NCBI GenBank assembly: GCA_030595485.1
Contig: JAUVDE010000015.1
Span: forward strand, 1 to 18,018
Source: Draconibacterium sp.
GTDB taxonomy: Bacteria > Bacteroidota > Bacteroidia > Bacteroidales > Prolixibacteraceae
Length of the DNA: 18,018 nucleotides
Direction: 5' to 3'
Within the stretch, counting starts at the first letter, position 1. Every line of letters begins with the position of its first letter. Shown piece after piece: positions 6,674 to 14,678 of the stretch. The notes beneath the pieces were generated by a model. That model saw nothing but the letters and a program-made list of their open reading frames with translations, had not been told where the DNA came from and did no database searches. A program made the translations under genes and the position numbers.

Positions 6674-9600
6674 ATGGTAGCAGGCAAAACAATAAGGCTT
6701 AGTAAACTTGCAAGAGAGTTCAACGTTGGTACACATACCATTGTTGAGTTTTTGCATAAAAAGGGTTTTGAAGTAGAATCGAATCCGAATACTAAAGTTA
6801 CCGCAGAAGCCGTGCAACTTCTTGAGAAAGAATATAAGATTGATATTTCTATCAAGAAGGAATCGGAAAAAATGAGTTTGAAAAGTCAGCGCCCGAAAAA
6901 AGAGGTGATTTCTATGGAGCCTGAAGAGGCTGAAAAAGTAGAAGAGGTAGCTGAAAAGCCGCCTGTTGCTGAAGTTAAGATAGAAGCGCCTGTTGTGGAA
7001 GTTACACCAAAACCTGAAGTTAAGGTTAATGTTGTAGACAAAATTGATCTCGATCAGTTTAAGAAACCTCAGAGAAAAGCTAAAAAACCTGTTGAAAAGA
7101 AGCCGGAACTTGTAGCTGAAAAGAAACCGGAACCCGTAGTTGAAGAAAAGCCGGTAGTAGAAGCTCCGGTTGTTGAGAAGAAACCAGAACCTGTTGTTGA
7201 AGCAAAGGCTGAGCCTGCTAAGGTTGAAGAGAAGGTAAAAGCTCCGAAAAAGGAGAAAAAAGCTGCATCGAAGTCGGAGCCTAAAAAAGAAGGAAAGGAA
7301 GCTCCAATTGTAAAGGAAGTTCCAAAAGCTGAGGTTGCGAAGGAACAGATGCATGAAACATCAATACCAAAAGTAGACGAAGTAAAGGTTGTTGGAAAAA
7401 TCGACCTTAAAAATATAAATCAGAAAACTCGTCCGGCCAAAAAGTCGAAAGAGGAGAAGGATAAAGAACGTAAAGAAAGACTTCGTCAGAAAGTTAACGT
7501 TCAAAAAGGTGGAGATGGCAAGTCGAACGAGAAAGGAAGTGATGTTATAAAGGCACGAGCCGGAAAACTGAGCGGGCCAACTGTATTGGGTAAAATTGAT
7601 TTACCTGCGAAAAAAGAAGGTGGTGCCGGAGAGCAAGCTTCATCGCGTAAAAAACGTAGGAAACGAATTCCGAAAGACGGTAAAGTTAGTGTTGACAGAC
7701 AAACGCAACAACCGGCGAAGCCAGGCGATAGACCAAAAAGTAAATTTCAGGTTAACAAACAAGTACCTGGAGGAAAAAAACGCCGACCACTTAGAAAAGA
7801 GGTTAACGAGGAAGATGTACAAAAGCAGATTAAAGATACACTTGCACGTTTAACCACAAAAGGAAAAAATAAAGGTGCAAAACACCGTCGTGATAAACGT
7901 GCTGCGGTTAGCGAAAAAATGCAAGCCGACGCGGAGCAGCAAATTAAGGAGCAAGGAATTCTTAAAGTAACCGAGTTTGTTTCGGTTGCCGAATTTGCTA
8001 CCATGATGGACGTTAGTGTTACACAGGTTATTTCGTCGTGTATGAGCTTAGGTTTATTCGTGTCGATTAACCAGCGTTTAGATGCTGAAACATTATCGGT
8101 TGTTGCCGAAGAATTTGGTTTTAAAGTTGAATTTGTAAGTGTTGAAATTCAGGAAGCCATTGAAGAGGTAGAAGATAAGGAAGAGGATTTAAAAACTCGT
8201 CCACCAATTGTTACGGTTATGGGTCACGTCGACCACGGTAAAACTTCGTTGCTTGACCATATTCGTAGTACAAACGTAATTGCCGGTGAGGCCGGTGGTA
8301 TTACACAGCATATTGGAGCTTACCATGTAACATTAGAAGATGGCAGAGATATTACTTTCCTCGATACACCAGGTCACGAAGCATTTACTGCGATGCGTGC
8401 TCGTGGTGCGCAGGTTACCGATATTGCAATTATTATAGTTGCTGCGGATGATGATGTAATGCCACAAACTGTTGAGGCAATTAATCACGCTGCTGCGGCG
8501 GGTGTTCCAATTGTTTTTGCAATTAATAAAATAGATAAACCGGGAGCAAATCCTGAGAAAATTAAAGAGCAACTGGCAAACATGAATTACCTTGTGGAAG
8601 CATGGGGTGGTAAATACCAGTCGCACGATATTTCAGCCAAAAACGGAATTGGAATTGAGGAACTTTTGGAAAAAGTAGTGTTGGAAGCTGAAATGTTAGA
8701 GCTTAAAGCAAATGCCAATAAAAATGCTCAGGGTACTATTATCGAGTCTGAATTAGATAAAGGACGTGGATATGTTTCAACATTGTTAGTTCAATCGGGA
8801 ACATTAAAAGTTGGTGACATTGTAATTTCTGGTCAATTCTATGGTCACGTAAAAGCCATGTTTAACGAACGTAACCAGCGTATTGAAAATGTTGGTCCGG
8901 CAGAACCCGCAATTATTCTTGGATTAAATGGTGCGCCACAAGCGGGTGATAAGTTTAATGTAATGGAGAACGAACGCGAAGCACGTAATATTTCGAATAA
9001 ACGTGAACAACTTGCTCGTGAACAAGGACTTCGTACACAGAAACATATTACACTTGACGAAATTGGTAGACGTATTGCAATTGGAAACTTCCAGGAGTTG
9101 AACTTGATTGTAAAAGGTGACGTTGATGGTTCTATCGAAGCACTTTCTGATTCATTAATTAAGCTTTCCACCGAAGAAATTCAGGTGAATATTAAACACA
9201 AAGCAGTTGGTCAGATTTCTGAATCGGATATTCTTTTGGCAGCCGCTTCTGAAGCGATTGTTATTGGATTCCAGGTTCGTCCGTCGTTAAATGCCCGTAA
9301 ACTAGCAGAGAAAGAACAAATTGATGTTCGAATGTACTCGATTATTTACGATGCCATAAACGAAATTAAGGCAGCAATGGAAGGTATGTTGTCGCCTGAA
9401 ATTAAGGAAGAAATTTTGGGTACTGTTGAAGTCATGGAAGTATTTAATATTACTAAGGTTGGAAATATCGCTGGTTGTATTGTTCGCAGTGGTAAAATTG
9501 ACCGTAAGTCTAAAATTCGCCTAATTCGTGATGGTATTGTGGTCTACTCAGGGAAACTTGGTTCACTAAAACGTTTTAAAGACGACGTTAAAGAAGTGAA

Positions 9601-9703
9601 GAATGGTTATGAGTGTGGACTTAATATCGATAAGTTTAACGATATTAAAGTTGGCGACCAGGTTGAAGCTTACCACGAAGTTGAGGTGGCTAAAACATTG
9701 TAA
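6674..9703 (+). CDS. infB: translation initiation factor IF-2
   Basis: IF-2 is the GTPase that brings initiator tRNA to the 30S subunit and promotes subunit joining. The protein is 1009 residues. An IF2_N module (1 to about 52, KTIRLSKLAREFNVG) is followed by a long charged, low-complexity linker (about 65-430), then a second IF2_N-like module (about 434-495). The GTPase domain has G1 GHVDHGKT (517-524), G3 DTPGH (564-568), G4 NKID (618-621) and G5 SAKN (654-657), and the translation-factor domains II-IV run to the end. The linker contains tandem Lys/Glu/Pro/Val repeats such as KKPEPVVE. The start MVAGKTIRL suits the family. It begins 68 nt after nusA with no promoter seen between them and is probably cotranscribed; a terminator follows at 9727-9753. 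Confidence 0.97.
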   Translation: MVAGKTIRLSKLAREFNVGTHTIVEFLHKKGFEVESNPNTKVTAEAVQLLEKEYKIDISIKKESEKMSLKSQRPKKEVISMEPEEAEKVEEVAEKPPVAEVKIEAPVVEVTPKPEVKVNVVDKIDLDQFKKPQRKAKKPVEKKPELVAEKKPEPVVEEKPVVEAPVVEKKPEPVVEAKAEPAKVEEKVKAPKKEKKAASKSEPKKEGKEAPIVKEVPKAEVAKEQMHETSIPKVDEVKVVGKIDLKNINQKTRPAKKSKEEKDKERKERLRQKVNVQKGGDGKSNEKGSDVIKARAGKLSGPTVLGKIDLPAKKEGGAGEQASSRKKRRKRIPKDGKVSVDRQTQQPAKPGDRPKSKFQVNKQVPGGKKRRPLRKEVNEEDVQKQIKDTLARLTTKGKNKGAKHRRDKRAAVSEKMQADAEQQIKEQGILKVTEFVSVAEFATMMDVSVTQVISSCMSLGLFVSINQRLDAETLSVVAEEFGFKVEFVSVEIQEAIEEVEDKEEDLKTRPPIVTVMGHVDHGKTSLLDHIRSTNVIAGEAGGITQHIGAYHVTLEDGRDITFLDTPGHEAFTAMRARGAQVTDIAIIIVAADDDVMPQTVEAINHAAAAGVPIVFAINKIDKPGANPEKIKEQLANMNYLVEAWGGKYQSHDISAKNGIGIEELLEKVVLEAEMLELKANANKNAQGTIIESELDKGRGYVSTLLVQSGTLKVGDIVISGQFYGHVKAMFNERNQRIENVGPAEPAIILGLNGAPQAGDKFNVMENEREARNISNKREQLAREQGLRTQKHITLDEIGRRIAIGNFQELNLIVKGDVDGSIEALSDSLIKLSTEEIQVNIKHKAVGQISESDILLAAASEAIVIGFQVRPSLNARKLAEKEQIDVRMYSIIYDAINEIKAAMEGMLSPEIKEEILGTVEVMEVFNITKVGNIAGCIVRSGKIDRKSKIRLIRDGIVVYSGKLGSLKRFKDDVKEVKNGYECGLNIDKFNDIKVGDQVEAYHEVEVAKTL
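7085..7250 (+). repeat. Degenerate Lys-Pro-Glu-Val repeats within infB
   Basis: This part of infB encodes imperfect copies of an 8-12 residue unit (KKPELVAE, KKPEPVVE, EKPVVEAPVVE, KKPEPVVE and related versions). KKPEPVVE occurs twice exactly in protein, while the codons differ between the copies. The repeats lie in the linker between the N-terminal module and the GTPase core, which is variable in length and probably disordered in IF-2 proteins. Confidence 0.75.
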
Positions 9704-9726
9704 CAGTCCATTCAAAATATAATGAA

Positions 9727-9753
9727 GAGGTCAGATTTATCTGGCCTTTTTTT
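9727..9753 (+). terminator. Intrinsic terminator after infB
   Basis: AGGTCAGA (9728-9735) pairs with TCTGGCCT (9740-9747) around a TTTA loop, with one G-U pair, and the last paired T is the first of a run of seven (9747-9753). It lies 23 bases after the infB stop and separates the rimP-nusA-infB operon from the next gene, which has its own promoter. Confidence 0.88.
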
Positions 9754-9826
9754 ATGCCTCTACATTATTAACAATCAATGTTTCATTATATAAAAGAAAA
9801 ACGCATTTTAAGCGTTTAGTAATTAT

Positions 9827-9834
9827 TACTTTTG
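9827..9834 (+). promoter_or_regulatory. Probable -7 promoter element for the 928-residue protein gene
   Basis: TACTTTTG (9827-9834) is the same -7 sequence as at the rimP and rplM promoters here. No good TTTG -33 is present; the nearest is the T-run at 9806-9809, 17 bp upstream, so the site is weaker or needs an activator. Transcription would start near 9841, giving a leader of about 70 nt. Confidence 0.5.
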
Positions 9835-9855
9835 AAACAATATGTGTAAGAGTGA

Positions 9856-9882
9856 GCCTGTCTTTTGTGAAACTGGACAGGC
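9856..9882 (+). promoter_or_regulatory. Leader hairpin upstream of the 928-residue protein gene
   Basis: GCCTGTC (9856-9862) and GACAGGC (9876-9882) form a perfect 7-bp stem with a 13-base loop. It lies between the promoter element and the start codon, 29 nt before the ATG, and has no U-run after it, so it is not an intrinsic terminator. It could affect mRNA stability or translation. Function unknown. Confidence 0.45.
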
Positions 9883-9911
9883 AACAACAGTAATCATCTA
9901 ATTTTTAGCAC

Positions 9912-12698
9912 ATGAAGCGTAACCTCATAATTGTTCTTGTTGTACTACTTGCGGTAGTAGCCGGATTCATCTATTTCACCAAAGACGATGTGGTGTTTTC
10001 AAAAAAAACATCGATGTTTAAGGCAGTACCTATGAGTGCGCCTATATTTGTTGAATGTAGTTCGTTAAAAGCAATATCAAGAAATAATCCGGTTCTGAAT
10101 GAATTAAAAGGAGTTGAGGATTTTGCCTGGCTACTGGGGAAAATAAATGAGACGGATTTAGCCATTAAAAATAATGCTGAGATCCAGAATGGGCTTGGTA
10201 AAAAACCACTAATTCTGGCACTCGATTTTATTGGGGAGAATGTGCTAAAACCTGTGTTTATATCTGAACTCCGAACTTCAGAAGAGTTAGAAGGATTAGA
10301 TAAGTTATTAGAGAAATTGTTGAATGTCCCTGCAGCCTCATTCAAAAGCCGAAAATACGATGGCTCTAAAATTGTTGACATTACCGATGCTAAAGGGAAA
10401 AATATTTTACATTATTGTGCTGTCGATGGTCTTATCATTCTCAGTACAGAAGCGATTTTAGTTGAAAAAAGTGTTCGTCAACTTACTTCGCGAAATATTA
10501 CCGATGTGAAATATTTTACCAAGGTAAATAAAACGGTAACCGCACAATCCGATCTTGCGTGGTATATTAATCACAATAAATTTCCTGATTTGTGGGCGAA
10601 CTTTCTAAACAGTACCACCAAATCGGAGGTGAATGAGTTTGGCGAAACGATAAAAACCAACCTGAAACGTGCCATACAAGGAATTCAGAATTACGCAAGT
10701 TGGAGTGAACTGGATATGACTATTGACGACACTAAAATTTCGCTGAATGGTATTACTGCTGCCGATGATTCATTGAATCATTTTTTGTCGGTTTTTGAAG
10801 GTCAAACCCCCGTTAGTTGCCGTGCGGATAGAGTCCTTCCAAAAAACACATCGTTTTTTATTGGCTTTACATTTTCTGAAAGAGAGTTCTTTTTTAAGAA
10901 ACTGGAAAAGTACTTCGAGTTGTCACCTTACTATTTCGAGCGCGAAAGCCACATCAAAAAAATGGAAAAACAGTTTCGGGTTGACAGTAGGAATACACTG
11001 CGGAGCCTGGTGAAAAATGAGGTAGTAGCTGCCATTACATCGGTGCCATCGCAAACCGATAAGAAATCGACCCTGTTTATTATAAACAACGATACCAGAA
11101 CCGATACTGAGGCTCTTTTTGAAAGTCTGATACAAAATTACGCGAAAAGCAAAAAGGTAGAATTTAATACTTTGCATTCAAGCTTTAAGGCTGCCGACGG
11201 AATTAATTATCGAATTTATAAATTCCCATTTCCTTCGTTACCCGGAATTTGGCTTGGACAGGCATTCAGTTTTGCGAAAGCAAATTACGCTATCTTTTAC
11301 GATGATAATTTAGTTTTTGGTAGTTCGTCAGAAACTTTACAAAAGTACCTGGGCGATATGATTAATGAATCGACATTGTATAAAAGTAAGGCCTATGCCG
11401 AATTTAAACAGGTAAGTGAAAGTCGGACTAACATTAATGCTTATTTGAATGTGAATCGAATTTATGCGTTGAATACAGCCATTTTCAATAAAAAATTTAG
11501 TAAAGCTTTTGTTACCAACGAGGAAATTTTCAGAAAGTTTGATGCTATTGGGTGGCAAGTAGTTTGCGAGAAGAATATTTACTTCAATTCAATTAATTTG
11601 GTTTATAACGCCAAACCTAAAGTGGATGCACGGGCATCGTGGCAAATCGATATTGGATCTCAGGTACGGATGAAGCCTCAAATTGTAATTAACCATAAGA
11701 ATAAAGCAGTTAGGGAAATTATTGTGCAAGATGAAAAGAACAAACTGCACCTAATTGGAGGCGATGGTAAAGTTGTGTGGAGCGCTCCTGTAAAAGGTGA
11801 AATACTGAGCAAAATTCATCAAGTAGATTATTTCCGAAATGGAAGGCTGCAATATCTCTTCAATACAAAAGAAAAACTTTATTTGATCGACAGAAATGGA
11901 AAGATGGTGGCCAAGTTTCCTGTTGTTTTTAAATCGCCGGCTACAAATGGGGTAAGTGTATTCGATTACGATAACAGTAGAAAGTACCGCTACTTTGTGG
12001 CCTGTGAAAATAAAAAGGTTTATGCCTACGATCATGAAGGGAAAATAATTACAGGTTGGAAATTTGGACAAACAACTAGTTCAGTAACAACACCTGTTCA
12101 GCATTTAAGGGTAAATAACAAAGATTATATTGTATTTAAGGATAAGTCGAAGGTGTACATTCAGAATCGTCAGGGGCAGACGCGTGTGAATTGCGCTGCG
12201 AAGTTTGAGAACTCAAAAAATCCGTTGGTGTTAAATACAAACGGCACACCTAAAATTGTTGCTACTGATAAAACAGGTAAAGTGTATTATTTATATTTCA
12301 ATGGTAAATTTGCTGAAAAGAAAACGGATAAGTTTAGCGAAAATCACTTTTTCACGGTTGCTGATATCAATGGCAATCGAGTTCCTGACTTTGTGTTTGT
12401 TGATGGAAATGAGTTGAAAGTTATGGATGAAAATGGCAAGAAACTATTTGAAAAGAAATTTGATAATAGACTAGTGCATGGTGCAAACGTGTATTCATTT
12501 TCATACAAACAGAAGAAAATTGGTGTGACTGATGCCGATGAGGATCAAATCTATCTTTTTGATTCAACCGGGAAATTACATGATGGATTTCCACTTGATG
12601 GTAATAGCGAGTTTAGCATTGGAAAACTTACCAAAGCTCAACTCAATTTAGTTGTTGGAAGTTCTGACGAAGAAATATACAACTATATACTGGAGTAG
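9912..12698 (+). CDS. Membrane-anchored protein with duplicated N-terminal domain and C-terminal seven-repeat beta-propeller; function unknown
   Basis: I do not recognise a named function. The 928-residue protein begins with a single hydrophobic helix (about 4-22, after MKRN, with no lipobox Cys), so it is probably anchored in the inner membrane with the rest outside the cytoplasm. Residues of about 35-570 look like two related halves: DGLIILSTEAILVEK (172-186) and the stretch after it resemble DNLVFGSSSETLQKY (465-479) and its sequel. The general style recalls DUF3352-like proteins. Residues of about 585-928 hold seven evenly spaced copies of a strand plus turn motif (K-V/L-Y-L-x-D-x-x-G-K), 43-47 residues apart, then a closing strand EIYNYILE, as in a seven-bladed propeller. 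It sits alone between a terminator on each side and has its own promoter element. A scaffold or binding role at the envelope is inference only. Confidence 0.85.
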   Translation: MKRNLIIVLVVLLAVVAGFIYFTKDDVVFSKKTSMFKAVPMSAPIFVECSSLKAISRNNPVLNELKGVEDFAWLLGKINETDLAIKNNAEIQNGLGKKPLILALDFIGENVLKPVFISELRTSEELEGLDKLLEKLLNVPAASFKSRKYDGSKIVDITDAKGKNILHYCAVDGLIILSTEAILVEKSVRQLTSRNITDVKYFTKVNKTVTAQSDLAWYINHNKFPDLWANFLNSTTKSEVNEFGETIKTNLKRAIQGIQNYASWSELDMTIDDTKISLNGITAADDSLNHFLSVFEGQTPVSCRADRVLPKNTSFFIGFTFSEREFFFKKLEKYFELSPYYFERESHIKKMEKQFRVDSRNTLRSLVKNEVVAAITSVPSQTDKKSTLFIINNDTRTDTEALFESLIQNYAKSKKVEFNTLHSSFKAADGINYRIYKFPFPSLPGIWLGQAFSFAKANYAIFYDDNLVFGSSSETLQKYLGDMINESTLYKSKAYAEFKQVSESRTNINAYLNVNRIYALNTAIFNKKFSKAFVTNEEIFRKFDAIGWQVVCEKNIYFNSINLVYNAKPKVDARASWQIDIGSQVRMKPQIVINHKNKAVREIIVQDEKNKLHLIGGDGKVVWSAPVKGEILSKIHQVDYFRNGRLQYLFNTKEKLYLIDRNGKMVAKFPVVFKSPATNGVSVFDYDNSRKYRYFVACENKKVYAYDHEGKIITGWKFGQTTSSVTTPVQHLRVNNKDYIVFKDKSKVYIQNRQGQTRVNCAAKFENSKNPLVLNTNGTPKIVATDKTGKVYYLYFNGKFAEKKTDKFSENHFFTVADINGNRVPDFVFVDGNELKVMDENGKKLFEKKFDNRLVHGANVYSFSYKQKKIGVTDADEDQIYLFDSTGKLHDGFPLDGNSEFSIGKLTKAQLNLVVGSSDEEIYNYILE

Positions 12699-12711
12699 TG
12701 TTTTATGAAAA

Positions 12712-12750
12712 GAGAAAGCCGCAATAGATATTATCTGTTGCGGCTTTCTC
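12712..12750. terminator. 13-bp perfect hairpin between convergent genes (bidirectional terminator)
   Basis: GAGAAAGCCGCAA (12712-12724) and TTGCGGCTTTCTC (12738-12750) pair perfectly. The 13-base interval can pair further (AGAT with ATCT). It lies 13 bases after the stop of the rightward 928-residue protein gene and 19 bases beyond the end of the leftward queA. On the minus strand the stem is followed by TTTTC; on the plus strand by ATATATATGTTTT. It probably ends transcripts from both sides. Confidence 0.82.
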
Positions 12751-12769
12751 ATATATATGTTTTAAGCTT

Positions 12770-13822
12770 TTATATAATCAGCATGGCATCGCCATAAGTG
12801 CCAAAGCGATAACCTTCCTTAATGGCAGTTTGGTATGATTCCATTACAAAGTCGAATCCTCCAAAAGCAGCTACCATCATTAATAAAGTAGAGTATGGTA
12901 GGTGAAAGTTTGTAATCATCGAGTTTGCCACATTAAATTCATGAGGAGGAAAGAGAAATTTGTTGGTCCATCCTTCGAATGGTTTTAAGTAACCTTGTGT
13001 TGAAACTGAACTTTCTAAAGTACGCATAACAGTTGTTCCTACCGCGCATACATTTCGTTTTCCTTGTTTGGCAGCGTTCACCATCTCACAAGTTTCGTTC
13101 TTTATCCAAATCTGCTCCGAGTCCATTTTGTGTTTGGTAAGATCTTCTACATCAACACTACGGAAGTTACCTAAGCCAACATGCAAAGTGACGTACGAAA
13201 AGTCAACGCCTTTAATTTCTAAACGTTTCATCAATTCTCGGCTAAAATGCAATCCTGCGGTTGGGGCAGCAACTGCTCCTTCGTTTTTAGCAAAAATTGT
13301 TTGGTAGCGATCTCTGTCTTCTGGTTGAACTGGGCGATTAATCTGTTCTTTAGGAAGCGGAGTTTCGCCTAAACCGTAAAGTGTTTTCTTGAATTCATCA
13401 TATGGTCCGTCGAACAAGAAACGCAAAGTACGTCCACGCGAAGTTGTATTATCGATTACTTCAGCTACTAACAAATCGTCGTCGCCAAAATAAAGTTTGT
13501 TTCCAATACGTATTTTACGTGCTGGGTCAACCAAAACATCCCATAACCGTTGTTCGCGGTTTAATTCGCGAAGCAAGAAAACTTCAATTTCGGCACCTGT
13601 CTTTTCTTTATTTCCATAAAGACGAGCAGGAAAAACTTTGGTATCGTTAAATACCATCACATCTTTATCATCAAAATAGTCAAGTACGTCTTTAAACAAC
13701 TTGTGTTCTACAGTCTGGGTTGCTCTATTTAATACCATTAATTTCGACTCATCGCGATGATCAGCCGGGTGTAAAGCAATTCTTTCCGGGTCTAGTTCGT
13801 ACTTGAACCTTGATAACTTCAT
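12770..13822 (-). CDS. queA: S-adenosylmethionine:tRNA ribosyltransferase-isomerase
   Basis: QueA transfers and isomerises the ribosyl group of S-adenosylmethionine onto 7-aminomethyl-7-deazaguanine in tRNA to give epoxyqueuosine at the wobble position of GUN-anticodon tRNAs. The 350-residue protein has the typical length and motifs: N-terminal LSRFKYELDPERIALHP, DVMVFNDTKVFPARL (54-68), GAVAAPTAGLHF (182-193) and TNFHLPYSTLLMM near the C-terminus. It is the last gene of the ftsX-DUF3098-uppP-truB-queA series. A 98-nt gap with a -7-like element (13863-13870) precedes it, so it may also have its own promoter. No other queuosine genes are in the window. Confidence 0.96.
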   Translation of the reverse strand: MKLSRFKYELDPERIALHPADHRDESKLMVLNRATQTVEHKLFKDVLDYFDDKDVMVFNDTKVFPARLYGNKEKTGAEIEVFLLRELNREQRLWDVLVDPARKIRIGNKLYFGDDDLLVAEVIDNTTSRGRTLRFLFDGPYDEFKKTLYGLGETPLPKEQINRPVQPEDRDRYQTIFAKNEGAVAAPTAGLHFSRELMKRLEIKGVDFSYVTLHVGLGNFRSVDVEDLTKHKMDSEQIWIKNETCEMVNAAKQGKRNVCAVGTTVMRTLESSVSTQGYLKPFEGWTNKFLFPPHEFNVANSMITNFHLPYSTLLMMVAAFGGFDFVMESYQTAIKEGYRFGTYGDAMLII

Positions 13823-13862
13823 ATGCTATGTATTTTTAAGTATTTCTATTCTAAGTAATTGA

Positions 13863-13870
13863 CAAAAGTA
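13863..13870 (-). promoter_or_regulatory. Possible -7 element for queA
   Basis: On the minus strand this reads TACTTTTG, the same -7 sequence used at three plus-strand promoters here. It lies 40 nt before the queA ATG in the truB-queA gap. No TTTG -33 is found at 19-20 bp, so the site is weak evidence for an internal operon promoter. Confidence 0.4.
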
Positions 13871-13920
13871 ATACAGATTGTCGATATTTTTGTTCAGAAC
13901 CACGTTTTACGCGCGAATTC

Positions 13921-14634
13921 TTAATTTGTTTCATTTAAATTTAAATTTTCCTTGAAAAAATCCACTTTAAATGCATCTTCTATATTGTAATTACCAATTC
14001 TTGTTCTTTTTAATGCAATTAAATAAGCTCCACATTTTAATTCTTCTCCAATATCTCGTGCAAGAGCTCTAATGTATGTGCCTTTGCCACAGGTGATTCT
14101 TAATTTTACTTCTGGCAGATTAAAATCTTCTACCTCAACCTTTCTTATAACAATTCTTTTGGCTCTAAGTTTTACTTCTTCACCATTTCTTGCATAATTA
14201 AATGCGCGTTTGCCATTTACTTTTACGGCTGAAAATATGGGGGGTACCTGATCTATTTCCCCGATAAACTTCAGGATAGCGGCATCAAGCATTTCTCGGC
14301 TTACATGCGAATAATCACTGGTGCTATCTTCTTCAGTCTCCAGGTCGAAAGAAGGTGTTGTTGCTCCAAGCTTGAAGGTGGCAACATATTCTTTCTCACC
14401 CAGTTGCAGTTCTTCTATTTTCTTTGTTGATTTTCCTGTGCAAAGAATTACTAGTCCGGTAGCAAGAGGGTCGAGTGTTCCGGCATGCCCAACTTTCATC
14501 TTTTTTATTCCCATTGTTTTGCAGAGGAAATAGCGCACCTTGTTAACAACATCGAAAGAAGTCCACTTCAGTTCTTTGTCGAAAAGTAAAATCTCCCCTC
14601 CCAGGAAGTCATATGTATTTTTGAAATCGGGCAT
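13921..14634 (-). CDS. truB: tRNA pseudouridine-55 synthase
   Basis: TruB makes the pseudouridine at position 55 in the T-loop of tRNAs. From the ATG at 14634 the protein has 237 residues. It shows the core motif GHAGTLDPLATG (49-60) with catalytic D55, then YVATFKLGATTPSFD, and the C-terminal KGTYIRALARDIGEEL typical of the family. The frame is open upstream to 14718, but that extension overlaps the end of uppP and adds a 28-residue stretch unlike any TruB start, so I place the start at MPDFKNTYDFLGGEILLFDK. The gap to uppP is then 44 nt. It is a short TruB without a large C-terminal PUA domain, as is common outside Proteobacteria. Confidence 0.94.
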   Translation of the reverse strand: MPDFKNTYDFLGGEILLFDKELKWTSFDVVNKVRYFLCKTMGIKKMKVGHAGTLDPLATGLVILCTGKSTKKIEELQLGEKEYVATFKLGATTPSFDLETEEDSTSDYSHVSREMLDAAILKFIGEIDQVPPIFSAVKVNGKRAFNYARNGEEVKLRAKRIVIRKVEVEDFNLPEVKLRITCGKGTYIRALARDIGEELKCGAYLIALKRTRIGNYNIEDAFKVDFFKENLNLNETN

Positions 14635-14678
14635 GTGTAAATTGCTATAATTCAGCTGGTTGTGCTGAGAATCAAGAA

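Noticed and set aside
6644..7354. Minus-strand open frame of 236 codons rich in F, L, R, N and S
   Set aside because: It is the antisense of the K/E/P-rich linker of infB, whose codon bias leaves the opposite strand open. Composition is low complexity and no motif is recognisable.
13885..13892. Plus-strand TATTTTTG, a match to the -7 consensus
   Set aside because: It would drive transcription antisense into truB, has no supporting -33, and no rightward gene follows; likely chance in AT-rich sequence.
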